A DNA stretch of 64,000 bases from assembly GCA_037954665.1 (NCBI GenBank), contig JBBMOL010000021.1:806001-870000 (forward strand), given 5' to 3'. Both the position numbers and the translations under genes were made by a program. Below, piece after piece: positions 36,235 through 48,182 of the stretch (positions are counted from its first letter, which is position 1; each line of letters opens with the position of its first letter). Origin of the DNA: Laguncularia racemosa (taxonomy: Eukaryota; Streptophyta; Magnoliopsida; Myrtales; Combretaceae). Under the pieces are notes generated by a model. The model was not told the DNA's origin. It worked only from the letters and a program-made list of their open reading frames with translations, and ran no database searches.

Positions 36235-36673
36235 ATCTACAAAATAAACCAACCCACTTGAATTGGAAACACAAAACAATGGAAAGTTTTTTCAATTAAA
36301 CAAACAAAAGAGTAAGAAAATATCTACACTGTTTGAGACCAATAACTTAGTCTAGAAATAGGTAAAACCAAAAGTAATATAATAATCACAAGCAAATTTA
36401 TTGGGCCTTTATGATTGAAATTGACCAAAAGACAAGCTTAATGGTTGGTATCAAGTGACCCTTCAGTCAAGCTATGCCAAGATTGGTTACTTCTTGCTTG
36501 CTCTGTGTAAGTGTCTGTGCAAAAACCTTCTGCTTTGCAGAAACGAAACCCATAGACCAGAATCAAAAGGCACAACCCAGTTTAGCAATGAATATGGGCA
36601 TTGACAACATTAGATAGTCCTGCACAGTTTGAAAGGGATATTACGTTTTACCATATTCTAAGTCCATTTTACT
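36235..36673. other. Upstream flank of the J-domain gene
   Basis: Probable promoter and 5' UTR of the reverse-strand J-domain gene, bounded on the right by LTR-like sequence at 36674. No clear TATA box was fixed. Confidence 0.35.
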
Positions 36674-37016
36674 TGTTAAATTTTGTCAGGAATATCTAGG
36701 AAAATCTTTATTATCTGAAAGTAATATCTTTGGGATAGGATAATGAATACTTATCAGTGTTAAATTCTATTTCATGAAGTTAGGAGATATTTTTAGATTG
36801 ACTGCTGCTTTTTAATTAGGGAAAATATTATCAAAAAGATTTTACAAATATCTTGTCTAGAGAATGAATAAAGCAAGCAAGAAAGTTATTAGAAGTTAGT
36901 CCAAGTAGTTGAGGAATAGTCTAAAGCAGCTTATGAGAATGTTCTCTTAGTTGAGCTCTTCACCTCTCTTTTACAAATATCACTTGTGATTACATCCAAA
37001 CCCCAAACCCATGACA
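36674..37016 (+). repeat. LTR-like segment followed by a primer-binding-like site
   Basis: Starts TGTTAAATTTTG and ends CCCATGACA, followed within a few bases by TTGTAATCAGAGCT (from 37019), close to the TGGTATCAGAGC primer-binding core. This suggests a 5' LTR of a plus-strand element. It does not resemble the LTR-like segment at 37616-38020. Confidence 0.4.
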
Positions 37017-37535
37017 ACTTGTAATCAGAGCTAATTGACATACATGATTCCTTGCAACTATTGGTTGCATTTGCTTAAAAATATATGCAATACCTTGATA
37101 AGGTTGAAGCCGCAAGGAGTGCCCTGGCAACACAACATGTGAAAGTGGCCTGGCTAGCATGCTAGTATTGGCTAAGTTGAGCAGCTAGATCTAGTGTTTA
37201 TCCTCAACAAACAAGCAAAACAAGCTAATGACCCAACACTAGATTAACCCATCGACCACAACCTAACACGTGATCAAAATGTGTGCAGCCTAGATCCACA
37301 AGTTAAGAAACATTGTTGATCACAACAAGCTGCTAACCAATGGACCTACATGCAGCCAGATGGTCATGTTAGACCTAGAGGATGACCCACCATGCACCTG
37401 GCATGGGGCACTAGACCCACCGTATGACTTGATGCAAACTGTAACACAATGCAATCCAAGGTGCGACAGGACAACCCAACACGCAACCTCTTGCGAGCTA
37501 CCCTTTTCACACACACAACCTCTTAAGCAAAGGAG

Positions 37536-37591
37536 ATATTGGACTCTCCAAGCTTGAGGACAAATATTGGACTCTCCAAGCTTGAGGACAA
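37536..37591 (+). repeat. Exact tandem duplication of a 28 bp unit
   Basis: Two identical 28 bp copies (37536-37563 and 37564-37591) beginning ATATTGGACTCTCC, directly before a polypurine-like tract. Translation of the unit resembles the extreme C-terminus of Ty3/gypsy polyproteins. Confidence 0.8.
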
Positions 37592-37601
37592 ACTCATTGT
37601 T

Positions 37602-38020
37602 TGAGAGGGGAGTAATGTTAGGGAGATGGTTTAGGAAATTAATATAAATGATTTATTTTTTTATTTTTATTTTAGGCAGGTCATTAGTACAAGCCTTTTA
37701 GTAGATATTATTAGAAAATCATTCTCTCTTATTTTTAGAAGTTAATATAGATATTCTTAGCAAAATATCTTCTTACTTTTAGAACTTATTCGTCGTAGGT
37801 TTATATGAATAAGCATTCTCAGAGAAATAAACAAACGAAAATATTGAATTATTTACTTTTTCTTTAGTTTATCTTGTTTATGAGACCAGAGGGTCCTCTA
37901 ATGAGTCCTCAAAGTTAGAGATCAGAGCATTCTTTGTGACGAGCCCTTAGCCTTTTCTTTACATATTTCACCTTGACTAGATCCTGCATCTGATCTTGTA
38001 ACAAATTTGTTGGGGCAACA
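37602..38020 (+). repeat. Polypurine tract and LTR-like segment
   Basis: GAGAGGGGAGTAA precedes TGTTAGGGAGATGG at 37616, and the segment ends GTTGGGGCAACA at 38020, a 405 bp TG...CA unit. It fits a 3' LTR in plus orientation. The internal region between it and the PBS-like site at 37019 is under 0.6 kb and has no intact coding domain. Confidence 0.5.
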
Positions 38021-39119
38021 AGTATGCCTTGTTTTTTTTTTTTTCGGTAATTAAGCAACAGAAACCTGGCTTATTAGCAAACTATTGAAGAAGAAAACTA
38101 TGATCCACGAAGAAAGACATTCAACAAGAACCAGCAATTAAACTTAGAAAAATGTTGAATTCAAAGCTCTCCAGCAATTAATATCAATAATCTGATAATC
38201 ACATCCGGTCTATATATCATTCCCTATAAAAATAAGTTCTCCAGCAGCTCAGATTTTAAAAAAGTGCATAAGCAACACAACAGACTGCATCAAATTAATG
38301 TAAACTGGTGATGCAGCTGTCTCTTCACCAACAAAATAGTCAATGAAAAGCCATATGTACATAACCCTATTATTTAAGGATAGATCAATAGCAAATTCTA
38401 TATACCGTTGTACGAGCAAAACTATCTACTGGTTTAATATTTTATACAAGCTGGCTGACATCATTGTGGAGTTCTCAAGTTTAAATTCCTACTTACCAAA
38501 CAAAAAAAAAAAGTTCTAATTCCTGCATCATCATTTCATTCTCCAGTTAATTTCTTCCACATTCAGATCCTGTCACCATCTCAACCCATATGCAAGATAA
38601 ACAAAAGTACCACACCTTCATTTCCATTATAAGATTCTGACACCCATCACCTTCATCACAAAAACTGCTCCAACTTAGACTCAAATTCTTAACAACTCTT
38701 TTGTGCCTCAAAATTGTGAACCTACTGATAGTAGGAAGCGCTTAACCATCATTGCCATCTTCTAATGCCAATTAAGTGAATCAAGCTTCAAGAATGATGA
38801 TAATAATTACACAACTAACTCTAACCAACAGCAAAGATAACAAAATATAAGATTTACAAAGATCCTTCAAAAGAAGAACTGGAGAAGTGAAAGCAGCTGG
38901 CAATCTGAGCTTCACTAATTATTAAAGTAAGATTGTAAGAGGACCTTTATATCAAATGCACACGACTACAAACCTTATAAGATCTATAAATACTAGTATA
39001 AAATCACGAAGCACATAGAAGCTCATTTGGTTCTAGTTCCAACCTTGTAGAATAGCAATTGTAAATAGGAATACTATCATCTAGCATGCTTAAGTTCATA
39101 TATGGTTAAAAGCACCACA
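38021..39119. other. Intergenic stretch, nothing recognised
   Basis: Starts with a T run, then low-complexity and moderately complex sequence with stops in all frames. Confidence 0.4.
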
Positions 39120-40240
39120 CTTTATTCACTCCAAGAATGAGAGAACTCCCAACAAGTTTTTAAGGCACATCCTCAAACCTAACTTTCAAACCTGTCATCA
39201 TCTAATTTTTCAATCTTGATTAAATCCAACAATGAATTCCTAAATGGCTTACATCCTTGACCAACCCCTGATGTTTGCAACATCATGCCTCTCCATCTTA
39301 ACAGATCTGAAATTGCCCACCTCGCCAGAAACAAAATAGTTGGTACATGAGAATACATGACACAAGGCAGTATTATTAATTACCCAGTCGAAGTCTATAT
39401 TTGCAACAGTTTTCAATTTTCATCCACCATCACAATTGCAGCATACTGCATTAGTTTATTTTTAGCATCTCACGTGTCAGAAAATTGAGAACTTTTTATT
39501 ATGTTTCCAGTTTCATTTACCACAATTATAACAATATATTCCATCTCTTAACTTGGATCTTCCCTTGGATCCATCATGGTTAGGTAAATTATGAAAATGT
39601 GGCTGTAAAGAATCTACCCCTTTTCTTCTTGTCAGTTGTCACATAATCAAGCAACCTAGACCTAACCATGCTCTTTGTCAGTGAGCCATTTGATGCCGAT
39701 GTAAGTTTCATCACTACCCTTCTAAAGCTGTTTGGAAGTGAACTAAGAAGTAGTGATGCTTGAAACTCATCATCAGATACCATATGCGAAGCTGCAAGTT
39801 CATCCACTAAACTTAGCATCTCATTCAGATGGATAACCATTTAAGTCCCCCCACAATATCTTGAACTAGCAAGCTTCTTAAACAAATAACTTGCTTACTT
39901 CCTATTATGAAAATCTTCCAGCTTCTTCCAAAGAACAACTTGGCAAAGTTTCATTTGCCAGATGGTGGTAGATATTGTCACCTACCCAGAGCCTTATAAA
40001 TCCTATATGTTGTCGGTTCAGCAGCTTCCATTTTCCATCATCTATATCATTCGGCTTAGCCGCATCACCCTCTACGAGACCACACCTCTCCCCTTAAAAG
40101 AAAGCAAAACTAGCATCTTTTCCTTCCAAGTTCTATAATTGGTACCATTTATACTCGCTATTTCGCTGTTCACTTTCATACCTCACCCAATAAAATTTCC
40201 AAAATCCTAATACATAATCAATCAATCCTTGATACCACTT
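39120..40240 (-). pseudogene. Ty1/copia gag-protease relic
   Basis: Reverse-strand reading shows a copia gag helix region (DELAASHMVSDDEFQASLLL, then SLPNSFRRVV) at 39589-39840. A decayed zinc knuckle starting CYNCGK is near 39510. A protease stretch beginning FDWVIN, where copia elements have WVIDSGA, lies near 39400. The primer-binding-like TGGTATCAAGG is at about 40228-40238. RT and integrase are not seen, so the element is truncated. Confidence 0.6.
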
Positions 40241-40450
40241 ATTGAAACAAGCCAAGATCCCAAAATGACAACAACATGGTGCAAATAGTTGAACCCAGAA
40301 AAAAAAAGAGCAACATACGATGATGGGTACGGTGAAATCCAGTAATAGATAAAGCAATACTATAAAATAACACACCAAATATACATGAATATACACACCG
40401 ACAAACATGAAGTTAAATCCAGTTTGACCGAAGCAGGAGAGTGCAGGAAC
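40241..40450 (-). repeat. Possible LTR of the copia relic
   Basis: Non-coding sequence beyond the primer-binding-like site. Its outer edge is not defined and no partner was found. Confidence 0.3.
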
Positions 40451-40787
40451 TGAAAGTGAAACTAAGAAGAGTGTGTAAGCTTACCTAATGTCCCTTATGA
40501 ATTATATATAACTTTTCCCTGTAGTTTTCTCCTAAAAAAACAAATCAATTCAACGTCCCTTTTTTTTTTTTCTGTCCTTTAGCTTCTCAGGTTATATTAT
40601 CTTTGACAGAGCAGTTAAGCTGAAAAGACTATAATTAGACGCAGACCCAGCTATTAAAATCTCGAAACTAGTGTAATGTTTTTGATATTGCTTAGATTCG
40701 GAGAGGGTGAAATGGGATGCAAGTTAACAACGATGGCGGTGCTGGTAGCGACGCCCATATGGCGGTTTTCAGACAGGTTTAGTTTCG

Positions 40788-40891
40788 TGAGGGAGAAGAG
40801 AATTTCTCTTATTTTCTTCCTTGCCGAACTGTTTGCATATACATACAGAGAAGAGAATTTATCTTATTTACTTCCTTGCTAAACTGTTTGG
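40788..40891 (+). repeat. Tandem duplication of about 62 bp
   Basis: GAGAAGAGAATTTCTCTTATTTTCTTCCTTGCCGAACTG recurs as GAGAAGAGAATTTATCTTATTTACTTCCTTGCTAAACTG. The two copies differ at five positions in the part compared. Function unknown. Confidence 0.7.
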
Positions 40892-40904
40892 GAAAAGGGA
40901 AATT

Positions 40905-40930
<26 letters not shown>
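40905..40930. repeat. (TA)n microsatellite
   Basis: About 13 TA units in an AT-rich context. Confidence 0.9.
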
Positions 40931-40935
<5 letters not shown>

Positions 40936-41189
40936 TCCATAAAATGTATCAATTAAAAAAATATTTCCAAAAATATGTCACTTGAATTGCTAATTTTAAT
41001 AGTGCCGATTTTATTGCAAATAATACCGATTTTTTTCTTATACACACATTACAGCAAACCTAAAAAATTTATGTAACACTCTAAAATATTGTGAAAAACA
41101 TCTAATACAATACACCAACCCAATGAATCCATCCATGCGTACATATAATCTAATATGTAGTTAAAACTATCTCCTCTTTTGTCGCTTGA

Positions 41190-41930
41190 ATGTATGCACA
41201 CTTTGAGCATTTGCATAAGCTTAGGCTAATGTTGCACTATCTGATCCGTATCTATCTATATAATCTAAGTGTCATATAAACTTAAACCAAGTGAGTTGTA
41301 TGAAGGAGGCATGTGAAAAGGAATCGGAGTGGGCTCGACTTGAGTGAGACCCTCATCTATATCACCATGGCTATGTTCAAGTCATCTCTTATGTGGAGTT
41401 TGAGGAGTGGGGACATAAATGCTAGAACTCTCTCTCTACAGAGGTAAAAAAGGGCAAAGATAATAGTGTAAATGGATCTAACTTATCATGATACACTATA
41501 GTTTGAGTAAGGGATGCAAGAGATGAGTCATCACGATCATCTCTGATCTCCAGCTAAGCATGTTTATGATCCCATCTTCTACCTCAGCCTAACACAAACA
41601 TGTCTTCCTTAAGGGGGCTATGGTGGTGGCGAGTCCTTGTGTTCATCAACATCATGTCCAGAAGTTGGTGCATCATCTAGAGTTATGCTTCGAAATTGAC
41701 GAATCATCATATCCATCTCTAGTGTCTTAGATAGAACATCACTGTGTGACATTTAAGGTAAATGCTTAATGAAATTGGCTTGTAGAAAAGAACATGACAA
41801 TATCATTAAATTACACCAATACTAGGTAGCATAGCTTGGAGTTGTACCGTCTGGTGAGCCATAGGCTAGATCTAAGTGGATGATCCTATGTTGATGGTTA
41901 GCCCATTGCTCTCATGTCCATACATACAAT
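41190..41930 (-). pseudogene. Plant mobile domain protein remnant (C-terminal part)
   Basis: Continues the protein at 44892-45500 after removal of the hAT-type insertion. At the junction GPLV is followed by ILYVWT, in place of the usual LLQLW-type stretch. The rest is heavily mutated. Confidence 0.4.
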
Positions 41931-42948
41931 ATCACCAATAAAGGTGTACAAGTAAGTTAAACAAATCAACCTAACCCAATTCACTTTAGCTCGTGAGTTA
42001 AATGAGCCAATCTACGATAACCCATTTAACAAATGGGTTAGAATTTGTTGACCCTAACCCAGCTTGTATGCGTTGGTGAGTTAAAAAAGTCAACTCACTA
42101 AACCAGCTTATTTAACCCATATATACTTTTTGGTGGGTTAAAGAGCTAATATAGCTAATTTAATCCGTTTATATATTTTAGTAGGTCATATTGGTTAACC
42201 CATAACCTACTAACAATATATATATATTTCATTTAAAATTGTAGAAAATATAAAGTCTATAACAACTTTGTATTGTTTATACAACAATATGATAAATTAA
42301 CTTGATACTTTATACCATAATATGGATATTGATATTACAACATCTTTATAATATAAATATTCTAAAATGATGAAAGGATTAAGGGATGGAACCAGTTAGG
42401 AAGATGGAAGGACTAAGATAAAAAAAGTAAGAAAGAAGGGTGAGGAAGATGATGATGACTATTGATATGTGGTTTGAGTTTTGTAGTTTATTATATTAAG
42501 TTTAAAAGTGAAATAAATTAGTGATTTAGACTTATGTTGTAAATGTAATATGCAGTTAGGGTAAGTTATGCCAATTCTTTTTTCCTTAGGTTAGTGGGTC
42601 GACCCACAAGTTAAATAAGTTAACCCACTTTAATCCGCGAGTTTAATCAGTTGAGCTTATTTAGCCTATGTAAACACCCCATTTTTGCCCTAGAAATAAA
42701 TAATAATCAATAATAATCAATTTTCAATTTTTTTCAATTTTTCCCTAATTTAGCATAAATAATAAAATATATTCAAAAAAATAAAAATAAATAGGAAAAC
42801 ACATCAATTTTGAAAAATGATTTCAGAAATAGTAATAATAATGGATGAATAATTTTTATAAATTTTTGAAATTTCAAAAAATACAAAAAAATGAAAACAA
42901 CCGCATTGCATATACGCAATTTGCGATATAAAGAAAATCGAGAAATTG

Positions 42949-43020
42949 GGCCAGCTCAGCTGGTTCGTGCGTGCATGTTGGGACCGTGTGAAGGCTGAAG
43001 GTCACGAGTTCGAATCCCCC
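42949..43020 (+). other. tRNA-like segment with A and B box motifs inside the solo LTR
   Basis: CCAGCTCAGCTGGTTCG (from 42951) resembles a tRNA A box, and GAGTTCGAATCCC (43006-43018) a B box, about 55 bp apart, followed by a C run. This looks like a Pol III promoter of a tRNA-derived SINE or a tRNA remnant. It is not a complete tRNA gene: no acceptor stem could be paired. Confidence 0.5.
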
Positions 43021-43361
43021 CCCCCGGGTGCTCGGCAAAATTTTTTCCTTCTTTTCCCTAGAGCTGCCACGTGGCAGCGTGTGATTGGCCGAAGAAAATC
43101 ACGCGTGTTGCGTGTGATCGTCTTCCTCACCCGGACAGACGCGAGGAGAAGCCGGAGCAAGTCCGACGAAGGTGGAATCGATCATTTTTTTTCAAATCTT
43201 CTAGATTATTGTCAAGATAAAGCCGAATCCATAAGATAAATCAAAGAAAAACAAGAGATCAACATCAAATCGTCGGGATAAAATCAAATCTAAAAACGGA
43301 AGAAATTCGGATTTATCCAAATCGGCCGATTTGAGCTTATCCAAGAGGGTTTCCGGACGCC

Positions 43362-43370
43362 TATAAATAG
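43362..43370 (+). promoter_or_regulatory. TATA box of the solo LTR
   Basis: TATAAATAG, followed by a purine-rich leader (AGGAGGAGTAGAGGAAGCC). Position inside the LTR fits the U3/R boundary. Confidence 0.5.
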
Positions 43371-43976
43371 AGGAGGAGTAGAGGAAGCCAAAACACGAAT
43401 CAGAATTGAGAGAAAGTGAGGAAAGAGTGCAAATCGGAGAGCATCGGAGGAGACCCAAAACCGTGAAGCACCGACCGGAGTTGAACCACCACCAGAAGGC
43501 GATCTGGGAGCAAACCATCGCCACCATTGGATTTAGCAACCTCGAGAAGCTAGGATTCGACACTTTACCCGCTGCAAAAGGCCACCGGAACGCCGTGAAC
43601 GAGCCTTCCCCGCCGCCATGTCCGATCGATCCGACCCGACCCACGCACCGACCCGAATCCAAGTAAGTCGGATTTTCCGGATTATTTTATTTTATTTAAT
43701 TTACTTATTTTGTTTATTTATTTGTTTCGAATTAATTTTATTATTTATTGATTTTTGTTATTTGCTTAGTTATTTATTTATTGGTTTTTGTTATTTGTTT
43801 AGTTATTAGTTATTTATTTGTTTCCATTTTCAATAAATAGAAAAATGTAGAAATTAGGTTTTTTTTTTGGATTTAATAATGTAAAATAAGAAAATAAAAA
43901 AGAATAAAACAAGAAAAATATTAGGAAAATAATAATAAAATTTTAGATGTCAAAATGGGATAGATAATAAACTTAA

Positions 43977-44115
43977 AATCACAAAAATCAACAAAAATCC
44001 CAAAAATCAACAAAAATCCCAAAAATCACAAAAATCAACAAAAAATCCCAAAAATCAACAAAATTCCCAGAAATCACAAAAATAACAAAAAATCATAAAA
44101 ATCATAAAAAATTCA
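43977..44115 (+). repeat. A-rich minisatellite in the solo LTR
   Basis: Irregular repeats built from AAAAATCAACAAAAATCCC, with variants containing AAAATCACA. Confidence 0.7.
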
Positions 44116-44891
44116 AAAATTATAAAAGAATCATAAAAAATGAGTTTTAGCACTTAGAAAAATCCTTTTCTTCAAATAAATCCAAAATTGATGTTTTTCC
44201 TTAAAAATCATTTTCAAAATCAGATTAAAGCTTAGGCTTAGAAGTTTTTTAGAAAAAATCCCAAAAATGGTAAGAACATAAACTAAAAGAGATTTCATAA
44301 ATTAAAATTCACCAAACCAATTTAAGGTTTTCAGAAAAGCGAACTACGGCTTGTTTGATCCTGAGTAGCAGGTATGTAGGCACCCATTCGGGTCAACCCC
44401 TAAAATGAATGAAAAATCAATTTTTCAAATCATTCCAAAACATAATAAAAGTAACAAAAACACAATAAAACATATTTCTAAATAGGAACAATTTAGGAGA
44501 TTAGGTGGTAACCGTAAAGGTTTTAATAGGTTAGCCTCCAGATTTAGAAACTCTGGTTTTCCCTTTTCCTCTTTTCACAAAAACGAAAAGAGGAAATAAC
44601 GTCAACTAGTGGTCCAAATTAAGACTAATCCGCTCCTTTAGTTTTAATTCAATATTTCCCAACAATAGTTAGGTGGCGACTCCAAAAATCAAACGAAATT
44701 CCTAACTCAAGTCGAGGATCTATATTAGATGAGCATAGGGTCTAGTCTAGATCGGATTAGGAATGAGAATTCAAAAATTAGACTTGACAGCCTACTTTTT
44801 AAATGAGTTGAGAGCGTAAACCTTAACTTGTTTCTTAAGTGAGTTAAATAGGCTGACCTATGAAACCTATTTGCATAACTCTAATCACTAA

Positions 44892-45500
44892 TGGGCCACT
44901 TATTTTAGTTACATTTACATGTGATGCAATATAAAGGTGACGATAAAACCAAGTTAAGCATGCTACCCCCTACGCGTACTACCCGATTGCTTGAAGGTTA
45001 GATAGGAGGAGGAGGAATATCGGGTGCACTAGATTTTGTGACTTATCGGTAAAGATCATACCTCCCATTAGTTGCTTAAATGTGTGCTCTCGTAGAACGT
45101 GCTAGACAATGATCTCATATGCATAAGGTGGTAGATTGCTGAAATTATTCCTCATCCAAGTCAATTTCAACCAATTTCCCTTAATAGCTTCTGTTGGGGG
45201 TCTTGCTCCCAATAACTATTGGCAAATGTCTAACCAACTAAGGTGTGTGTTGACAATGATGGCTTGCCTATCTATTAGTAAGCCTACTAGCATGGAAATG
45301 TCCTACAGTGTCACTGTAATCTCGCTCGAAGGCAAGTGGAATGTGTGTGTCTCTAATTGCCACCATTCAACCATTATGATGAGCAAGTGCTAATCTAGTT
45401 GAATGAATAGCACATGTGATGCCCTTATGAAGCTTGATGCTTGAAGATATGGCACTATTCGTAGGTCTACATCAATCAATCATCCATCATGTCATATGAG
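44892..45500 (-). pseudogene. Plant mobile domain (PMD) protein remnant
   Basis: Reverse-strand reading gives ETHTFHLPSSEITVTL, then DISMLVGLLIDRQAI, a WLKLTWMRNNF stretch, an AYEIIV segment, TFKQLMGGMIFTDKS and ACLTWFYRHLYIA. This is the order seen in plant mobile domain/MAIN-like proteins, which occur both in transposons and in host genes. Stop codons interrupt it. Upstream, towards higher coordinates, lies a MULE transposase on the same strand. Confidence 0.6.
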
Positions 45501-46400
45501 GACTGCCTCACGTCAATGAAACTTAAACAAGTTATTTTCCTTCACATTTGAAATAATTCATGTTATTCTTAACCCAAACATTGATAAAAGAATCGTATAG
45601 GGAAGTTCTTACATAACCACTCTAAACTAGCTTCGACCTATGGATAGGTTGATCACGCAACAATGACCTATCATGTGGTCTTGGATCCATCTATGAATCT
45701 AAAAACAAGAAATACAAACGTAAGTCAAAATTCATAACTATCAATGCTCATGCAAGCATGGACATAAGAATAAAAGCACGCATTAATCACAACTACATGT
45801 AATAAACCATTTACAAGGTGACCCAGATCCTTCTTACTGTGCTTAGTTATTACATCCGAGGTATCTTCTTCTATTGTGGCCTTCCCCTCCGCATCTACTA
45901 CACCTTATAACTAGTGGTAGCTCCTATATGTCCATCTCGTTCTGAAGCCATTTTTACTAAAGCCTCTTATGTTTTCTTCTCTAGCGAGTCATTGGGTGTC
46001 AAATGGGGAACTGAAGATCTGATCAATCTTTCCTATTGGCACAAGGTTTAAATGAATGTCCACAAACCTACCGTTGATATTCCCAAGTATATCAATGACC
46101 AATGAAGGTAGAGCAATCTATATGCATTTTACCCATCACTACCATAACATGTGAACATGAAAATTTGTAAGTTTACCACTTTTGGCATATGCATGTGCAT
46201 GTGCATGCCTTGATTTCCACCTTCTAGCAGTTACCCCCTTTCTGGCTATATATAGTAGGGTGTGGTGCAATTATAACTTCAAAGATCTACGCTTGATAAT
46301 TGAAAACTACAACACAATGCCTACTGGAAGCTTTCATCCACCTATTAAACTTTCTTGCAAAAACCTTTGTTAACATCTAGTCACTTGCTAGTGCTCTAGA
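45500..46400. other. Spacer between the two MULE-block genes
   Basis: No domain recognised. A small ATGCATGTGCATGTGCATG repeat lies near 46190. Confidence 0.35.
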
Positions 46401-48182
46401 TGCATATACCATTCATTTTTTAAATGAGTCATTGCGATTATAAAATGTCTTCTTCACCAGCGAAGCAGTGGGTAAGTTCCCTACCTCTCTTAAGGCAATA
46501 TTGTAGCTCTCTTACATATTTGTCATCCAAATTCTAAACTAAACTCCCCCATCGTAAGCTAGGGTCCACATGCTTGGATGCAAGTTTCCAAAGTATCTAC
46601 TTGTGTAAGGACTCATATGTTGAACCACTGCATAATAATACTATAACTTCCTAGGTTGCAACTAGAATGTAGCCTTCTTCAATAGTTCTTTACATTGAGT
46701 GTTCTTAGCCTTTTCATCGAAATTACTTGCAACATGGTAAATGCACCATCACTGTGGCTAGCCCCTTGGCTACACTGCATTCTCACCCTATACTATAGCC
46801 TTTATACCTCCACCATGATGGCCTGAGATTAAACAAATATCGATCTAATCCCTAATAACAAACATTAGAAAATATCTCAAGAGCCAACTCCAATTTTCTC
46901 CACACTCTTTGTCCAATGGTACAAATGTTAAAAGCACTATGTGATTTGCACTATCTAAGCTTGTCACTATGAATAACTTATGCTTATATTTACCGTATAG
47001 GAAAGTTCTGTCAATGGTAATTAGTGACCTAAAAACAAGGGAAGAATTTATTTAGCTATTCAATTGAATTGGAAAGTTTCTAATGCTTATAATGGGATTG
47101 GTTTTCTAGCACACTTGAAGTGGACAAATGCATCAATGCATTGTTTAAATGCCTTAAACACTCTATCAAATATCACGTGCCCTTGATGGTCGGTATCTAG
47201 ACATTTTCACTCTACTATTATGCTCGGGTTTGCCTTCTATATAACATTAGCAGATGTGAGAGTACAGCTTACGAATCCTCCTACCTATTATATACTTGTT
47301 CTATGGCCTTTCGCTTTGTCTCTCGGACTCTCTTTAGGTGTATAGTATATCCAAACTCCTAGTAAATGGAGGTTTGTAGTTGTTTAATCTTCACACTTGG
47401 GTCCGCTTGACTTCTAATATAAGACATTTGGCTACGGTTGTCGAGTTCAATTGGGGGTGATCCTAGTTAACTGCAGGGTTCGGGCATATATGAGGACCCT
47501 CAAATTTTGTCATTTGAAAACACCCAATGTGCTTTTTTAAGTATGCACAAAGTCTCCACTTGCAACCGCTAGCACTATTTGCATAGCTCACAACCCAAAT
47601 CTTAAGAGATAATTTATCCATAATATAGTTATGATGGTTTACTATGTGATGTATTTTCATTACCTGTATTAAGTGCTCTTTCTTCTCAAACCGCACATCA
47701 CCCTTAAACTTATTGCTAAAACTCTAGTCCTTCACTTCACTTGTATTTTGATCAAACACATATCCATTGCCTACTTCAATTGTAAAGAACGACATGGGTT
47801 CCAAACTCTCAATACCATCGACGTCCTTTGGAAACTTAAGCCACTAGCCATTTCTTTGGCTTGACCTATATGGCTCATCTAGTGGCTCTAGCCAAGCTTC
47901 ATCATTCTCCCCGTCACCTTCATCATCAGATAAATTGGGATCGAAATCCTCAGTAGAAGTATGATAAGCTTCATCAATCTCAACATCTGTCACCTTAATT
48001 GGATCACTTATACTAATATTATGAATTTCAAGTTGGTTACGATTAAAAGTTGCTTCTTTAGTCATTTGAAAATACTGAGATTCAGCTACTTGAGTTGGAA
48101 GTGGATCATCAATAATATTATTTAGCCCTAAATCAGTCTCCATTGGAGCAAGTAACTCAATTTCGCTTATTTGCACATACAC
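46400..48182 (-). pseudogene. Dead MULE (MuDR-type) transposase, second copy
   Basis: An acidic N-terminal segment is open at 47844-48182. At 47463-47696 lies the DNA-binding zinc-finger-like domain of MuDR transposases: CKWRLCAYLKKHIGCFQMTK then FEGPHICPN. The core follows at 47.4-46.4 kb with numerous stops. A YNIALREVG-like end near 46480 corresponds in position to the equivalent motif of the first MULE at 7.95 kb. Not functional. Confidence 0.6.

Larger units (their letters stand above)
42669..44789 (+). mobile_element. Solo LTR, 2,121 bp, with perfect 5 bp target duplication
   Basis: Begins TGTAAACACCCCATTTTTGCCC, ends GACTTGACA and is flanked by GCCTA on both sides (42664-42668 and 44790-44794). 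No primer-binding site, polypurine tract or coding sequence is attached, so it is the product of LTR-LTR recombination. It carries a TATA box (TATAAATAG, 43362-43370), a GC-rich stretch after it, an A-rich minisatellite and a tRNA-like segment. The orientation follows the TATA box and terminal words. Open frames of 97 to 153 codons inside have no known domain. Confidence 0.8.
41939..44883. mobile_element. hAT-type non-autonomous element, split by a solo LTR
   Basis: Ends are TAAAGGTGTACAAGTAAG on the left and, reverse-complemented, TAGAGTTATGCAAATAGG on the right; the inverted similarity runs for about 40 bp. Flanks are ATCACCAA (41931-41938) and ATCACTAA (44884-44891), an 8 bp target duplication with one C/T difference, as hAT elements make. 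Without the solo LTR and its duplication the element is 819 bp. Its body repeats words such as AACCCATTTAAC. It lies inside the plant mobile domain relic. Confidence 0.7.

Noticed and set aside
42949..43020. Functional tRNA gene
   Set aside because: A and B boxes are present but no acceptor stem or cloverleaf could be formed.
43201..43662. Reverse open frame of 153 codons and forward frames of 86-97 codons
   Set aside because: Inside the GC-rich leader part of a solo LTR; no domain, and LTRs do not normally encode proteins.
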